Assembly (NCBI RefSeq): GCF_016278715.1
Contig: NZ_JADQBH010000033.1
Coordinates: 18,794-82,793 of the forward strand
Length of the DNA stretch: 64,000 nucleotides
Reading direction: 5' to 3'
Origin: Marinilabilia sp.
GTDB lineage: Bacteria > Bacteroidota > Bacteroidia > Bacteroidales > Marinilabiliaceae
Shown in pieces: positions 8,177 to 18,187 of this stretch. The notes beneath the pieces were generated by a model that was not told the origin of the DNA, made no database searches, and saw only the letters and a list, made by a program, of their open reading frames with translations. The position numbers were made by a program, and so were the translations under genes. Position 1 is the first letter of the stretch. Every line of letters starts with the position of its first letter.

Positions 8177-10444
8177 ATGACACTTGTCTGGACTATTGCC
8201 GTTGTACTCTCGCTGTTGGCCGTTGTTGACCTGATAGTGGGCGTTTCGAATGATGCTGTAAACTTTCTAAACTCCGCCATCGGAAGCAAGGTGGCTTCAC
8301 GTCGCACCATTTTCTGGATTGCCGGCATGGGGATCTTGTTGGGAACGTTTTTCTCGGCGGGTATGATGGAGGTTGCCCGCAAAGGCGTCATTTATCCTCA
8401 GAACTTCTTTCTCACGGAACTGATGATTATTTTTCTGGCCGTGATGATTGTAGATATTCTTCTGATTGACAGTTACAATACTCTTGGTTTCCCTACGTCC
8501 ACTACCATTGCTGTTGTTTTTGAGCTGACAGGTGCAGCACTTGCCATTGCTTTTGTTAAGACCAGTGGGTCACTATCGGGCGAGTCGGTTCTTTCAGACT
8601 ATATTAATACAGGAAGAGTTTTTCTTTTGTTTTCGGGAATATTGGTTTCTATACTTTTTGCATTTTTGGCAGGAGCGATTGTCCAGTTTATTTCACGCGT
8701 TGTTTTTTCTTTCAGATATCACGGACGCTTTAGGCTCTTGTTCGCACTGTTTGGTTCTTTGTCTGTTTCCGGAATTCTTTTTTTGATTTTAAAAAAGGGT
8801 ATAGATGCCTCGTCTCTGTGGGAATATCCGCTGATTTTGTGGTCGGGAGCGCATCCGTTCTTTTCTTTTCTGATGATTTTTGCCGGCACTTTCTTCCTTC
8901 TGTATCTGCTGGGGCTGTTATTTCAGGTGGATATTCCGCGGGTGGTGGTTTTGTTTGGCACTTTTGCTTTGGCATTATCATTTGCAGCCAACGATCTTGT
9001 GAATTTTATCGGCGTTCCGCTTGCCGGGATAGAGAGTTTTCGAGCCTATCTTACTTCTGGTAGTATGGCTTCCCCGGATTCTTTTAACCTTGCTTTTTTG
9101 AGCGACGACTGGCTGAGAAATCATGGGTTTCAGGACTGGATTTATGCTGCATTTTTTCTGGGTTCTGGTATTGTCATGGTTCTGACTTTATTTTTTTCCA
9201 GAAAAGCGCGTTCTGTTACAGAGACGGAGGTTTATTTGGGTCGTCAACATTCCGGACAGGAACATTTTGAGCCCTCACAATTGTCGCGTACTCTGGTTCG
9301 TCAGTTTTTGAAAGTTTATAGTAAAGCTGACGTTTTGCTGCCCGCAGGAATTCATCAGTTTATTTCCAGACAATATAGGCGTAGTGACGACCAGAATACC
9401 GGGAAGCGTGTGGATGAGGTAATTTATTTTGATACATTAAGAGCATCGGTTAATCTTGTGGTAGCAAGTATTCTTATAAGTCTGGGAACCTATTGGGGAT
9501 TTCCTTTGTCCACAACTTTTGTTGTTTTTATGGTTGCTATGGGAACATCATTGGCCGACCAGGCCTGGGGACGTGAAAGTGCGGTTTACCGCATCTCAGG
9601 TGTTTTGTCCATACTTGGCGGCTGGTTTATCACAGCATGTCTCGGATTTCTTGGGGCATTTGTCCTTACGTTATTGTTGTGGTGGGGAACCTGGGTCTCC
9701 ATGATTGCAGCCCTTGTGTTTATGGTATTTTATCTCATTAAAAGTACCCGATATCACAGGAAGAAGCAGCTGGAGAAGCAGCAGTTCAAAGAGGAAATCA
9801 GCAATGAAATTGCCCAGAATATTGGGTGGATGCGTAATGCCGGGAGTGATACTGTGAGAAAAATGTTGCTCGAATCATCCAAAATATATCTTTTGCTGGT
9901 CCAGGGTTTGCTGGATGAAGATGAGCTGAAATTGTTGGAGGTAAAGGAAAAAACAGAAGGTCTTCGTGTTCGCGTAAAGGGGGCCAAAACAGAATTTTTC
10001 AGGGCGATGAGTAAAATGCCGGAGGAGTCTCAGGATCCGGGACAATTCTTTATTCAGGCTCTCGATTATCTTACCGAGCTCACAAATACGCTTCTGGCAA
10101 TGGTGAACCCGGCCTACGACCATGTGAAGAATCAGCATAAAGGATTGGTGGAATACCAGCGTGAAGATCTTACGAACATCCTTGACGAGACCACCGCCTT
10201 TTTTAATTTTATGGTTCATCTGGAAAAGGACAAGAAATTTGCAATGTTACCCGAATTGGTGCAGCGGCAACAATCGCTCTTCTCGTTAATTGAAAACTAT
10301 CGTCTGCACCATATCCGGCAAATCCGGTCAGGAAAGGGAAAGACGCGTATCAATATTATTTATATGGAGCTTTTGGGCGAAACACGCAATCTGGTTACTT
10401 ATTCGGTTAATCTGGTAAAATCGTTGAAAAGCTTTTTTGAATAG
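8177..10444 (+). CDS. PiT family inorganic phosphate transporter with PhoU-like C-terminal region
   Basis: The protein is about 755 residues. Two PiT repeats carry the signatures VGVSNDAVNFLNSAIG near the N-terminus and ANDLVNFIGVPLAG mid-protein. Each has a nearby Ser/Thr-rich loop of the GFPTSTT/GFPLSTT type. About ten or more hydrophobic helices are present. A soluble helical C-terminal region (about 540-750) resembles PhoU, an arrangement known in Bacteroidota PiT proteins. It should import phosphate coupled to cations. The longest frame begins with TTG at 8141. The ATG at 8177 is preferred because the hydrophobic N-terminus begins right after it. It is divergent from the PhoR/PhoB-like pair. 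Confidence 0.88.
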   Translation: MTLVWTIAVVLSLLAVVDLIVGVSNDAVNFLNSAIGSKVASRRTIFWIAGMGILLGTFFSAGMMEVARKGVIYPQNFFLTELMIIFLAVMIVDILLIDSYNTLGFPTSTTIAVVFELTGAALAIAFVKTSGSLSGESVLSDYINTGRVFLLFSGILVSILFAFLAGAIVQFISRVVFSFRYHGRFRLLFALFGSLSVSGILFLILKKGIDASSLWEYPLILWSGAHPFFSFLMIFAGTFFLLYLLGLLFQVDIPRVVVLFGTFALALSFAANDLVNFIGVPLAGIESFRAYLTSGSMASPDSFNLAFLSDDWLRNHGFQDWIYAAFFLGSGIVMVLTLFFSRKARSVTETEVYLGRQHSGQEHFEPSQLSRTLVRQFLKVYSKADVLLPAGIHQFISRQYRRSDDQNTGKRVDEVIYFDTLRASVNLVVASILISLGTYWGFPLSTTFVVFMVAMGTSLADQAWGRESAVYRISGVLSILGGWFITACLGFLGAFVLTLLLWWGTWVSMIAALVFMVFYLIKSTRYHRKKQLEKQQFKEEISNEIAQNIGWMRNAGSDTVRKMLLESSKIYLLLVQGLLDEDELKLLEVKEKTEGLRVRVKGAKTEFFRAMSKMPEESQDPGQFFIQALDYLTELTNTLLAMVNPAYDHVKNQHKGLVEYQREDLTNILDETTAFFNFMVHLEKDKKFAMLPELVQRQQSLFSLIENYRLHHIRQIRSGKGKTRINIIYMELLGETRNLVTYSVNLVKSLKSFFE

Positions 10445-10624
10445 TTTCGCGCCTGGAACCATATCCGACCCAATATTTTTCTCCTTGTTGCCAAATCAGA
10501 TGTGTTATTCCTAAAAAAAATGGTAACTTTCTTTATTTAAAAGGGATTGCATGAGGTGATATTTTTATAATGTTCCTTTATATCCTTTGAGTTTTTCTCA
10601 TATTTATAACTAAATTTCTTTACT

Positions 10625-10867
10625 ATGGGACTTCTTTTATCCATTGTCATTGGTATTTTTGCCGGGTATCTTGGAAGTATTATTTTCAAAGGTTCCGGTC
10701 TGGGCTTAATCTGGAACCTGATTGTTGGTCTCATTGGAGGCGTGATAGGTGGTGCTTTATTTGAATTTCTTGGATTTCACGGACAGGGCATTATCTGGCA
10801 ACTGATTGCAGCTACGGTAGGTGCCATTATTCTTTTGTGGATTGCTTCAGTGTTAAGGAGGAAATAA
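10625..10867 (+). CDS. GlsB/YeaQ/YmgE family small membrane protein
   Basis: This 80-residue, Gly-rich protein has three hydrophobic segments (about 1-21, 26-46, 55-77). The glycine patterns GIFAGYLGS and GLIGGVIGGALFE are typical of the transglycosylase-associated/GlsB family. Members are inner-membrane proteins linked to stress responses; the biochemical role is not established. It is a stand-alone gene 70 bases before the next ORF. Confidence 0.85.
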   Translation: MGLLLSIVIGIFAGYLGSIIFKGSGLGLIWNLIVGLIGGVIGGALFEFLGFHGQGIIWQLIAATVGAIILLWIASVLRRK

Positions 10868-10987
10868 TCTTCTCCGCGATAAAATGAATGATGTCCGGTT
10901 GATTACCATAAAAGACCGGGTTGATCCGGTTCACTGATGTTGAGAAATCAACCTGACATCATTATTTTTGCTCAAAAATTCTCTTTT

Positions 10988-12322
10988 ATGATTTTGGATG
11001 GACTTCTTGTTGCCTTGCTTTTGTTGTGTGTGATTCTTCTCATTGTGCTGATATTGCGAACGGGTCAAAATAATAATATTGATTTTCAGAATTCCATCCG
11101 GCAGGTAATGAAAGAAGAGCTTAGGGACAATCGTTCTGAACTCAGTAATGGTCTGGGGCAAAACCGTCAGGAGCTTTCTCACAATCTTGAACGATTAACG
11201 GTCACGTTGCAGGAGCAACTTTCTAAAATGCTGGAAGGGATGAACACCAATGCCTTTTCCAACCGGCAGGAATTGGCTCAATCTCTCAAAAGTTTTGGCG
11301 AGTCGTTTACGCTAAATGTGACAGAGTTTAAAAACTTGCAAAAGCAACGCTTTGACGACATGGCCCGCAAGCAGGACGACCTGGTTAAATCGACCGAAAA
11401 CAGGCTCGAAAAGATGCGGGAAACCGTAGATGAAAAACTCCACAAAACTCTGGAAGAGAGGCTTGGACAATCGTTTAAATTGGTTACTGAACGGCTCGAA
11501 GCAGTGCGTGAAGGGTTGGGCGAAATGAAAAACATGGCCGGCGAGGTTGGGGATCTTAAGCGGGTACTCAGCAACGTGAAAACGCGCGGAGTGCTTGGGG
11601 AAATTCAACTGGGCAACATTCTTGAGCAAATAATGGCTCCCGAACAATACGAAAAGAACGTAAAAACAAAACGCGATTCCTCAGGGCATGTGGAATATGC
11701 CATAAAACTGCCAGGCCAGGGAAGCAACGGGGAAGCGGTCTATATGCCTGTTGATGCTAAATTTCCCCAGGAAGATTATGCCAGACTTCAGGAAGCGTTG
11801 GACAAAGGTGATGCTGAGGGCATGGCTCTGGCTACTAAACAACTGGTTGCTGCGATTAAAAAATCTGCTTCAGACATCCGCGATAAATATCTGGACCCAC
11901 CCCATACCACTGATTTTGGAATATTGTTTCTCCCGGTGGAGGGGCTATATGCCGAGGTGGTTCGGCAACCTGATTTGGTTGCGGTTCTCCAGCGGGATTT
12001 TAAAGTGATTGTTACCGGTCCAACCACACTTGCGGCCATGCTGAACAGTCTGCAGATGGGCTTCAGAACCCTGGCTATCCAAAAACGCAGCAGCGAGGTT
12101 TGGGAAATCCTGGGAGCTGTAAAGACACAGTTTGGGGAATTCGGCAAAGTGTTACGGAAAGCCCAGGAAAAAATTAATCAGGCCAACAACGAAATCGAAA
12201 CCCTGATAACTACCCGGACTAATGTCATGATGCGCAAGCTTAGAAAGGTTCAGGAGTTACCTGCCGAAAAGAGTAAGGAATTGATGGAGACACTTGAAGA
12301 AAAAGAAGAAGAAACAATTTAA
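10988..12322 (+). CDS. rmuC: DNA recombination protein RmuC
   Basis: The protein is about 444 residues. It has an N-terminal membrane anchor (about 1-22), a long coiled coil (about 40-190), and the RmuC PD-(D/E)XK nuclease-like domain (about 195-400, including VDAKFPQEDY, LDPPHTTDFGILFLP and VVRQPDLV). RmuC limits DNA inversions at short repeats in E. coli. The longest frame starts at ATG 10937, but the 17 extra residues precede the hydrophobic anchor and look untranslated, so the ATG at 10988 is preferred. A Lys/Glu-rich C-terminus ends the protein. Confidence 0.88.
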   Translation: MILDGLLVALLLLCVILLIVLILRTGQNNNIDFQNSIRQVMKEELRDNRSELSNGLGQNRQELSHNLERLTVTLQEQLSKMLEGMNTNAFSNRQELAQSLKSFGESFTLNVTEFKNLQKQRFDDMARKQDDLVKSTENRLEKMRETVDEKLHKTLEERLGQSFKLVTERLEAVREGLGEMKNMAGEVGDLKRVLSNVKTRGVLGEIQLGNILEQIMAPEQYEKNVKTKRDSSGHVEYAIKLPGQGSNGEAVYMPVDAKFPQEDYARLQEALDKGDAEGMALATKQLVAAIKKSASDIRDKYLDPPHTTDFGILFLPVEGLYAEVVRQPDLVAVLQRDFKVIVTGPTTLAAMLNSLQMGFRTLAIQKRSSEVWEILGAVKTQFGEFGKVLRKAQEKINQANNEIETLITTRTNVMMRKLRKVQELPAEKSKELMETLEEKEEETI

Positions 12323-12491
12323 CTGAAGAAAGATATTTTGGTTCTTCCTGGGCAATTCCTAACAATGAATATTTAATTTAATGGTAGAACAAGCCATCTT
12401 ATCCACCCCCACATTGGTAAAAACAGTTTATTGCGAGTGAAAATTAATAACGGAAGATTAAATGTTTTTATGGTCTTAAGATAAATATGTT

Positions 12492-13196
12492 ATGCCTAAT
12501 CTCCTCCGAAAATACCTCTCCGGTCTTTCGGCTCTTGTTTTTCCGGAAATCTGCAAAGGCTGTGGCGAATCGCTTGTTTCTGGTCGCACAGCTTTATGCC
12601 GGAAGTGTGAGTCAGAGATGCCCCGTACGTTTTTCGAGAAAGTGTCCGGCAACCTGGTGGAACAGATGTTCTGGGGTAGGGCAAGAGTGGAGTTTGCATT
12701 CTCTCTGTTTTTCTATCGCAAAGGCGAACTTCTTCAGCAACTCATTCATCAGCTTAAATACAAAAGAGACATAAGGGCAGGTACTTACCTGGGGCAAATG
12801 ACTGGTCGGGTTTTGCTGAAGGAGGAGCTGGCCGGGAAGTTTGACTGCATCATTCCGGTGCCCTTACACCCCCAAAAGCAACGACTCCGGGGATATAATC
12901 AAAGTGACATTATAGCTGATGGAATCAGTGAAATCACTAAAGTCCCGGTCAACAAAGAATCTGTAATCAGAACTGTGCATTCTGCAAGTCAGACCCGCAG
13001 AGGGAGATACGAGAGGTGGCAAAATGTGGAGGGAATTTTTAAAGTTGTCCATCCCCATCTTTTCCATAACCAGCATTTGCTGATTCTTGACGATGTAGTT
13101 ACCACAGGTGCCACCATCGAAGCTCTTTGCGCTGCATTTTCTGAAGTGGAAAATGTCAGATTTTCGGTATTGACCATTGGCATTGCCGTCGGATGA
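12492..13196 (+). CDS. ComF family phosphoribosyltransferase-like protein
   Basis: The 234-residue protein has an N-terminal zinc ribbon (Cys21, Cys24, Cys36, Cys39). A PRTase fold follows, with the PRPP-binding signature LILDDVVTTGAT near residue 195 and the loop PVPLHPQKQRLRGYNQS about 120. ComF homologues act in natural transformation, although non-competent bacteria also carry them. It is convergent with hom, with 12 bases between the genes. Confidence 0.88.
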   Translation: MPNLLRKYLSGLSALVFPEICKGCGESLVSGRTALCRKCESEMPRTFFEKVSGNLVEQMFWGRARVEFAFSLFFYRKGELLQQLIHQLKYKRDIRAGTYLGQMTGRVLLKEELAGKFDCIIPVPLHPQKQRLRGYNQSDIIADGISEITKVPVNKESVIRTVHSASQTRRGRYERWQNVEGIFKVVHPHLFHNQHLLILDDVVTTGATIEALCAAFSEVENVRFSVLTIGIAVG

Positions 13197-13208
13197 ATTA
13201 AAAAGCTT

Positions 13209-14408
13209 CTAATAATTCAACGCCTTACCCGTGGCAGCCAGAAAAATATCCAGCGATCGTAATTTTTCCTTTATGGCAATGAGCTTGTCCAGCCTGATAA
13301 ATCCGATTCGGTAGTGATACCGTGGACCGTGGTATTCTTCAGATACCGATTTGAACTCAAAGTTCTCAAGCACTTCGGGATTGCTGTACCTCAGATAGAC
13401 TTCGATGGCACCCTCTTTGAAATACTTGAATCCTTCGAAATAGTTCGCCTTCTTATATTCGTAACGGTAATGATGTGCAAGGGCTGTAATATCTGATAAT
13501 ACCGCTGACCCGGTAGGATGACCCCCGGCTCCTTTGCCAAACATAAACTGTTTGTCGTAGGCCACTCCTTTTATTACCACCCCGTTGAATTCATCTTCCA
13601 CATTGTAGATGTATTTGTCGCGGGTTACAAAACGGGGCAAAACAAACAGGGCTATTTTTTTGTCGCGCAAACGTTCCACCTGACCCACGAGTTTAATTTT
13701 GTAATCCTTCTCACGGGCGTAATTGATGTCAAACTCCGAAATATTTGATATGCCGTAGTTTAGAACCTCATCAGGCGATACCACCACACCAAAACTGTGC
13801 ATGGTAAGAATTATCAGTTTGAAAAGCGAATCGAAGCCGTCCACATCAAAGGTGGGGTTGGATTCGGCAAAACCCAGCTCCTGGGCTTTTTTCAGGGCAT
13901 TGGGATAGCTTTCATTATTATCAAAAATTTTGGAAAGAATGTAGTTGGATGAGCCGTTGAGGATTCCGGTTACGGAGAGCAGCAGGTCGTTGTCGTAATA
14001 CTCCTCAAGGTTGCGTATGACCGGAATACTGCCGCACGCAGATGCCTCGTACAGCAGGGATACATTGTTTTCTTTGGCGAGAGAGACCATTTCGCTGAGG
14101 TTTTCGGCAAGCATTTTTTTATTGGCCGACACCACATTTTTCCCGTTTTGCAGCGCCTTTTTGACAATAAAATAGGCATCATCCGCATTGTCAATTAATT
14201 CTACAATGGTGTTGATGCCTTCGTCATTGAGGATTTTATCAGGTTCGTAACAAAACATTTCGTCCGGAAGCGACCGCATAACGTGTCGTTTTACACAGAT
14301 TCTTTTTACTTTGGCGTCCAGTGCCGGGCTTTTAGCCAATACGTCGTAGAGACCCTGACCGACAACACCAAATCCAAAAAGACCGATATTTAATTTTTGC
14401 CGTGACAT
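13209..14408 (-). CDS. hom: Homoserine dehydrogenase
   Basis: The 399-residue enzyme reduces aspartate semialdehyde to homoserine, the branch point for Met, Thr and Ile. The N-terminal NAD(P) fold has GLFGFGVVGQG (9-19). The substrate domain contains ANKKMLAE, LLYEASACGSIPVIR and GILNGSSNYIL, the family signatures. It is monofunctional, without a fused aspartokinase. It follows metY on the same strand (107-base gap with a hairpin) and so is probably in the same attenuator-controlled transcript. Confidence 0.93.
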   Translation of the reverse strand: MSRQKLNIGLFGFGVVGQGLYDVLAKSPALDAKVKRICVKRHVMRSLPDEMFCYEPDKILNDEGINTIVELIDNADDAYFIVKKALQNGKNVVSANKKMLAENLSEMVSLAKENNVSLLYEASACGSIPVIRNLEEYYDNDLLLSVTGILNGSSNYILSKIFDNNESYPNALKKAQELGFAESNPTFDVDGFDSLFKLIILTMHSFGVVVSPDEVLNYGISNISEFDINYAREKDYKIKLVGQVERLRDKKIALFVLPRFVTRDKYIYNVEDEFNGVVIKGVAYDKQFMFGKGAGGHPTGSAVLSDITALAHHYRYEYKKANYFEGFKYFKEGAIEVYLRYSNPEVLENFEFKSVSEEYHGPRYHYRIGFIRLDKLIAIKEKLRSLDIFLAATGKALNY

Positions 14409-14450
14409 TTTCTTTAGTTTTTGTGGAAGTGAATGATTTTCAGATGAAAA

Positions 14451-14489
14451 GGTTCTGATGCCGGAATTGTTTCTCCGAACATCAGAACC
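14451..14489 (-). repeat. Intercistronic hairpin between metY and hom
   Basis: A perfect 10-base inverted repeat (GGTTCTGATG, 14451-14460, and CATCAGAACC, 14480-14489) encloses a 19-base loop. It lies between the metY stop and the hom start. No strong T-run follows on the minus strand, so it more likely stabilises or processes the transcript than fully terminates it. Confidence 0.55.
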
Positions 14490-14515
14490 AGTAAAGTTAT
14501 GACCAAAGATACGGA

Positions 14516-15829
<1,314 letters not shown>

Positions 15830-15840
15830 TTATAGGTTAA

Positions 15841-15883
15841 ATAAAAATAAAAAATTCCTGACCGGTTGCGTTGACGCACCGGT
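15841..15883 (-). terminator. Attenuator terminator of the metY-hom operon
   Basis: On the minus strand a hairpin forms between ACCGGT-GCG and CGC-A-ACCGGT around a four-base TCAA loop (15883-15861). Six bases later comes TTTTTTATTTTT (about 15855-15844). It lies between the leader peptide and the metY start. Its 5' arm overlaps the sequence needed for the antiterminator (15870-15878), so only one of the two structures can form at a time. Confidence 0.8.
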
Positions 15884-15949
15884 ATCTGATTAATTTGAAT
15901 TCAAATTTTATCGGAAAATGTTGGAAAGATACAGATATGATGCGTCAAC
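15870..15949 (-). promoter_or_regulatory. Antiterminator pairing of the metY-hom attenuator
   Basis: Minus-strand GTTGACGCA (15949-15941) is perfectly complementary, over nine bases, to TGCGTCAAC (15878-15870) inside the terminator. An inner helix GTATC/GATAC nests within it. The 5' arm starts five bases past the leader stop codon. A ribosome finishing the leader would cover it and allow termination. A ribosome stalled on the Met codons would leave it free and allow read-through. Confidence 0.78.
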
Positions 15950-15954
15950 AAGAC

Positions 15955-16068
15955 TTATGCCATGAACATAGACATTCGTCCCATCATCATACCCGTTGTG
16001 GTAATGAAGGAAATTCCGCAGTTGATTGTTGCGGCAAAAGAAATAATATTTTCGATGTTTTGCTTCAT
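15955..16068 (-). CDS. Methionine-rich leader peptide of the metY-hom operon
   Basis: A 37-codon frame runs from ATG (16068-16066) to TAA (15957-15955). It ends in ITTTG followed by MMMGRMSMFMA, so six of the last eleven residues are Met, preceded by three consecutive Thr codons and an Ile codon. It begins about 14 bases after the start site predicted from the promoter at 16088-16118. It lies just upstream of the antiterminator/terminator pair, the position of a ribosome-stalling sensor. A shorter product from the ATGs at 15990-15982 is also possible. The product itself probably has no function beyond being translated. Confidence 0.75.
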   Translation of the reverse strand: MKQNIENIISFAATINCGISFITTTGMMMGRMSMFMA

Positions 16069-16087
16069 TCAATAAATTATCTCTTTG

Positions 16088-16118
16088 CAAATATGGACAA
16101 CTTTATCCACAATTCAAA
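16088..16118 (-). promoter_or_regulatory. Promoter of the metY-hom operon
   Basis: On the minus strand TTTG (16118-16115) and CATATTTG (16095-16088, one mismatch to TAnnTTTG) are separated by 19 bases, the preferred Bacteroidota spacing. The expected transcription start is near 16082, just ahead of the leader ATG at 16068. Confidence 0.6.
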
Positions 16119-16720
16119 TAGTTAGAAGATTTTTTTTCATTTGTGCCCTAAGAAAATTCCTAAAATTTTTGTCTATGCCTGAATTTTAAGGGGATCCGTA
16201 ATGTCAGAACTATGTTGGGGGCCTGGAATCGCTTCAGCCAAATCCCGTGAAGAAAATCAAAACATTTTTAGTTAAGAAATCCGAATCATTTGAGCGTAAC
16301 GAGTTTTCGATTTTAGAAAAGCGAGGTGATTTTCAGGGGTTTGGTTGGGCGACGGCATTTCTCGTTTACTTCTTTTTATTGCTGTAGAATTGGAGCGAAG
16401 CATAAATCGTGAACTCCTAATAATCTTTTTCCTGTGAATAAAAGAAGTAAAAGTCCACGCAGTTTGAGCGCAAAAAAAGAAACATATATTTTCCCGGGAC
16501 AATAGTGATTTTTTTATATCCGATACCAAAAAAAGCTGCTTAAAGATTGCTTTCCAGAAATCGGGATCGGCTATTTTGCTAGAAATGAACAGATTTTTGT
16601 AACAAACAAAACATCAACTATTATTATTTACTAACCGATGACCCAAGGAAAAAATAAAAAAAACGAATGATTTCTTTTTCGTCAACGTCAAAAGGATGAA
16701 AACAATAAAAAAACAGTATT
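16119..16720. other. Gene-free stretch
   Basis: Beyond the metY promoter no supported gene is found. A minus-strand frame (16272-16529, 85 residues, Ser/Arg/Lys-rich, no domain) is judged spurious, though it might mark an old dispersed element. The last 100 bases before 16721 are A-rich and should contain the promoter of the secreted-protein gene, but no TAnnTTTG is evident there. An ECF-type promoter is possible. Confidence 0.5.
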
Positions 16721-17107
16721 ATGAAAAAATTAGTATTCACTTTAGCTTTGGTAGCAGGATTTGCATTTGCAGCAAACAACGTAAATGCACAAACCAACTC
16801 TGATAATGATCAGAAACAGGATACCACACAAACCGTTCGGTCAGGTTTTGTTGACAATAACGGAGACGGAGTATGTGACAATTATGATGGCAAACGTGCC
16901 GGAAAAGGATTAGGCCCGGGCAATGGGCACGGACAAGGCCGTGGACACGGGAAAGGTCTCGGACGCCGGGGTAATGGTCAGGGCCGTGGTGGTAATGGAA
17001 ATTATATTGATACCAATAACAATGGAACCTGTGACAATCAGGAAAATGGTACCGGACGTTTGCGTGATGGAAGTGGGAATGGCCGTGTAAACGCGCCCGC
17101 TGAATAA
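16721..17107 (+). CDS. Secreted Asp/Gly-rich protein with EF-hand-like loops
   Basis: The 128-residue protein has a clear signal peptide (about 1-24, cut after NVNAQ). Two calcium-loop-like motifs, DNNGDGVCDNYD (about 45-56) and DTNNNGTCDNQE (about 93-104), flank a Gly/His/Arg-rich low-complexity region. It is expected to be periplasmic or exported and may bind metal. It lies directly upstream of an ECF sigma/anti-sigma/Spy-like set, suggesting the same regulon. No enzymatic function is apparent. Confidence 0.65.
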   Translation: MKKLVFTLALVAGFAFAANNVNAQTNSDNDQKQDTTQTVRSGFVDNNGDGVCDNYDGKRAGKGLGPGNGHGQGRGHGKGLGRRGNGQGRGGNGNYIDTNNNGTCDNQENGTGRLRDGSGNGRVNAPAE

Positions 17108-17207
17108 CCATTGAAATTTTGTAATTTCGTTGGTGGAATGGTAAAGACATAAGTTTATGGGACGTGCCATCTCCACCAGCGAATTAACAATTACTGTAAT
17201 ATTTTAC

Positions 17208-17753
17208 ATGCAGACAAACCCGAAAGACAGTGATTTGGTACAACAGGCGCAAGATGGGCAAACAGAGGCCTTTTCTGTGCTGGTGGACAGATATCGTCAG
17301 AAGGTATTTCAAACCTGCATGGGTTTTTTGCACAATACCGATGATGCCGAGGACCTGACACAGGAGATATTCGTAAAGGCCTGGAATGCGCTAAAATCCT
17401 TTGACGGACGTGCTGCTTTTTCAACCTGGCTTTACCGGATAGCTGTGAATAAAGCCATTAATCAGACACGAAGGAATAAGCTGAGGTCATTTACCGGTAT
17501 CAATGATGAGGTTACAGACTCTGGATTTGCCGACGATGATGCGGAAAGCAAACTGTTGCGCAGCGAACAACGTGCGCAAATAAAAAGTGCTGTGAATCGG
17601 TTAAAATCCAACCAAAAGAAGGCTTTTGTTTTGTTTTATTATCAGGAATTAAGTCTGATAGAAGTTGCAGAGATTTTGGAAATGTCACCGAAGGCCACAG
17701 AAAGTTTGATTTTTAGGTCCAGAAAGAAATTGCAGAAATTGTTGTCCCGGTAA
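17208..17753 (+). CDS. ECF RNA polymerase sigma factor
   Basis: The protein is about 181 residues. Region 2 includes LVDRYRQKVFQTCMGFL and the DAEDLTQEIFVKAWN motif. Region 4 includes ELSLIEVAEILEMSPKAT. The spacing and size are those of RpoE-like ECF factors, which redirect RNA polymerase to stress promoters. The longest frame starts at ATG 17157, but the ATG at 17208 (MQTNPKDSDL) gives the family N-terminus and is preferred. The anti-sigma gene follows after two bases. Confidence 0.9.
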   Translation: MQTNPKDSDLVQQAQDGQTEAFSVLVDRYRQKVFQTCMGFLHNTDDAEDLTQEIFVKAWNALKSFDGRAAFSTWLYRIAVNKAINQTRRNKLRSFTGINDEVTDSGFADDDAESKLLRSEQRAQIKSAVNRLKSNQKKAFVLFYYQELSLIEVAEILEMSPKATESLIFRSRKKLQKLLSR

Positions 17754-17755
17754 AA

Positions 17756-18187
17756 ATGAAGATGATGAAGTGTAAAGATTTTAACAGTCAGTTAGCGATG
17801 CTGCAGGATATGGGCGAGATTCCTGCTGAGATGCAGGAACACATGAAGCATTGCGATTCGTGCAATGAGGCTTTTGAGAAAACTCATCTGCTCTTTGATT
17901 TTGTGAAAGAAGAGAAAAGTCAAAAAGTTTCTCCTTTCGTCACAACAAGGATTATGGGGCAGATAGAACGCGTTGAGAAACCTTCATGGTTTACCCGGCC
18001 TGCGCTGGTGGTGGTTATGTCAATCGCTGTTTTGGTGCTGGGATTTTTTTCTGCAAGTCTTTTCTCCGCGCAGGAGTCTTCAAAACTGGCTGATTCAACC
18101 GAAATTATTGCCACGGACTATTTTTTCTCTGAGAATCCTGGATCACAATTAGAAGAAATCTGGCTTAATTCTTATTCCTATGAGTAA
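17756..18187 (+). CDS. Membrane anti-sigma factor with zinc-binding motif
   Basis: The 143-residue protein has an HxxxCxxC motif (His29, Cys33, Cys36) as in zinc-containing anti-sigma domains. One transmembrane helix (about 80-104) is followed by a short periplasmic tail. It should sequester the adjacent ECF sigma factor at the membrane. The stop codon overlaps the next gene's start by eight bases, implying translational coupling. Confidence 0.8.
   Translation: MKMMKCKDFNSQLAMLQDMGEIPAEMQEHMKHCDSCNEAFEKTHLLFDFVKEEKSQKVSPFVTTRIMGQIERVEKPSWFTRPALVVVMSIAVLVLGFFSASLFSAQESSKLADSTEIIATDYFFSENPGSQLEEIWLNSYSYE

Noticed and set aside
15884..16020. SAM-II or other SAM riboswitch upstream of metY
   Set aside because: I looked for a SAM aptamer core and found instead a translated Met-rich leader with alternative hairpins. 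The known aptamer signatures were not seen.
16272..16529. 85-codon minus-strand frame in the gap upstream of the secreted-protein gene
   Set aside because: It is Ser/Arg/Lys-rich with no start context or domain. It vaguely recalls spurious short ORFs found over Bacteroidota intergenic repeats, but I cannot confirm this.
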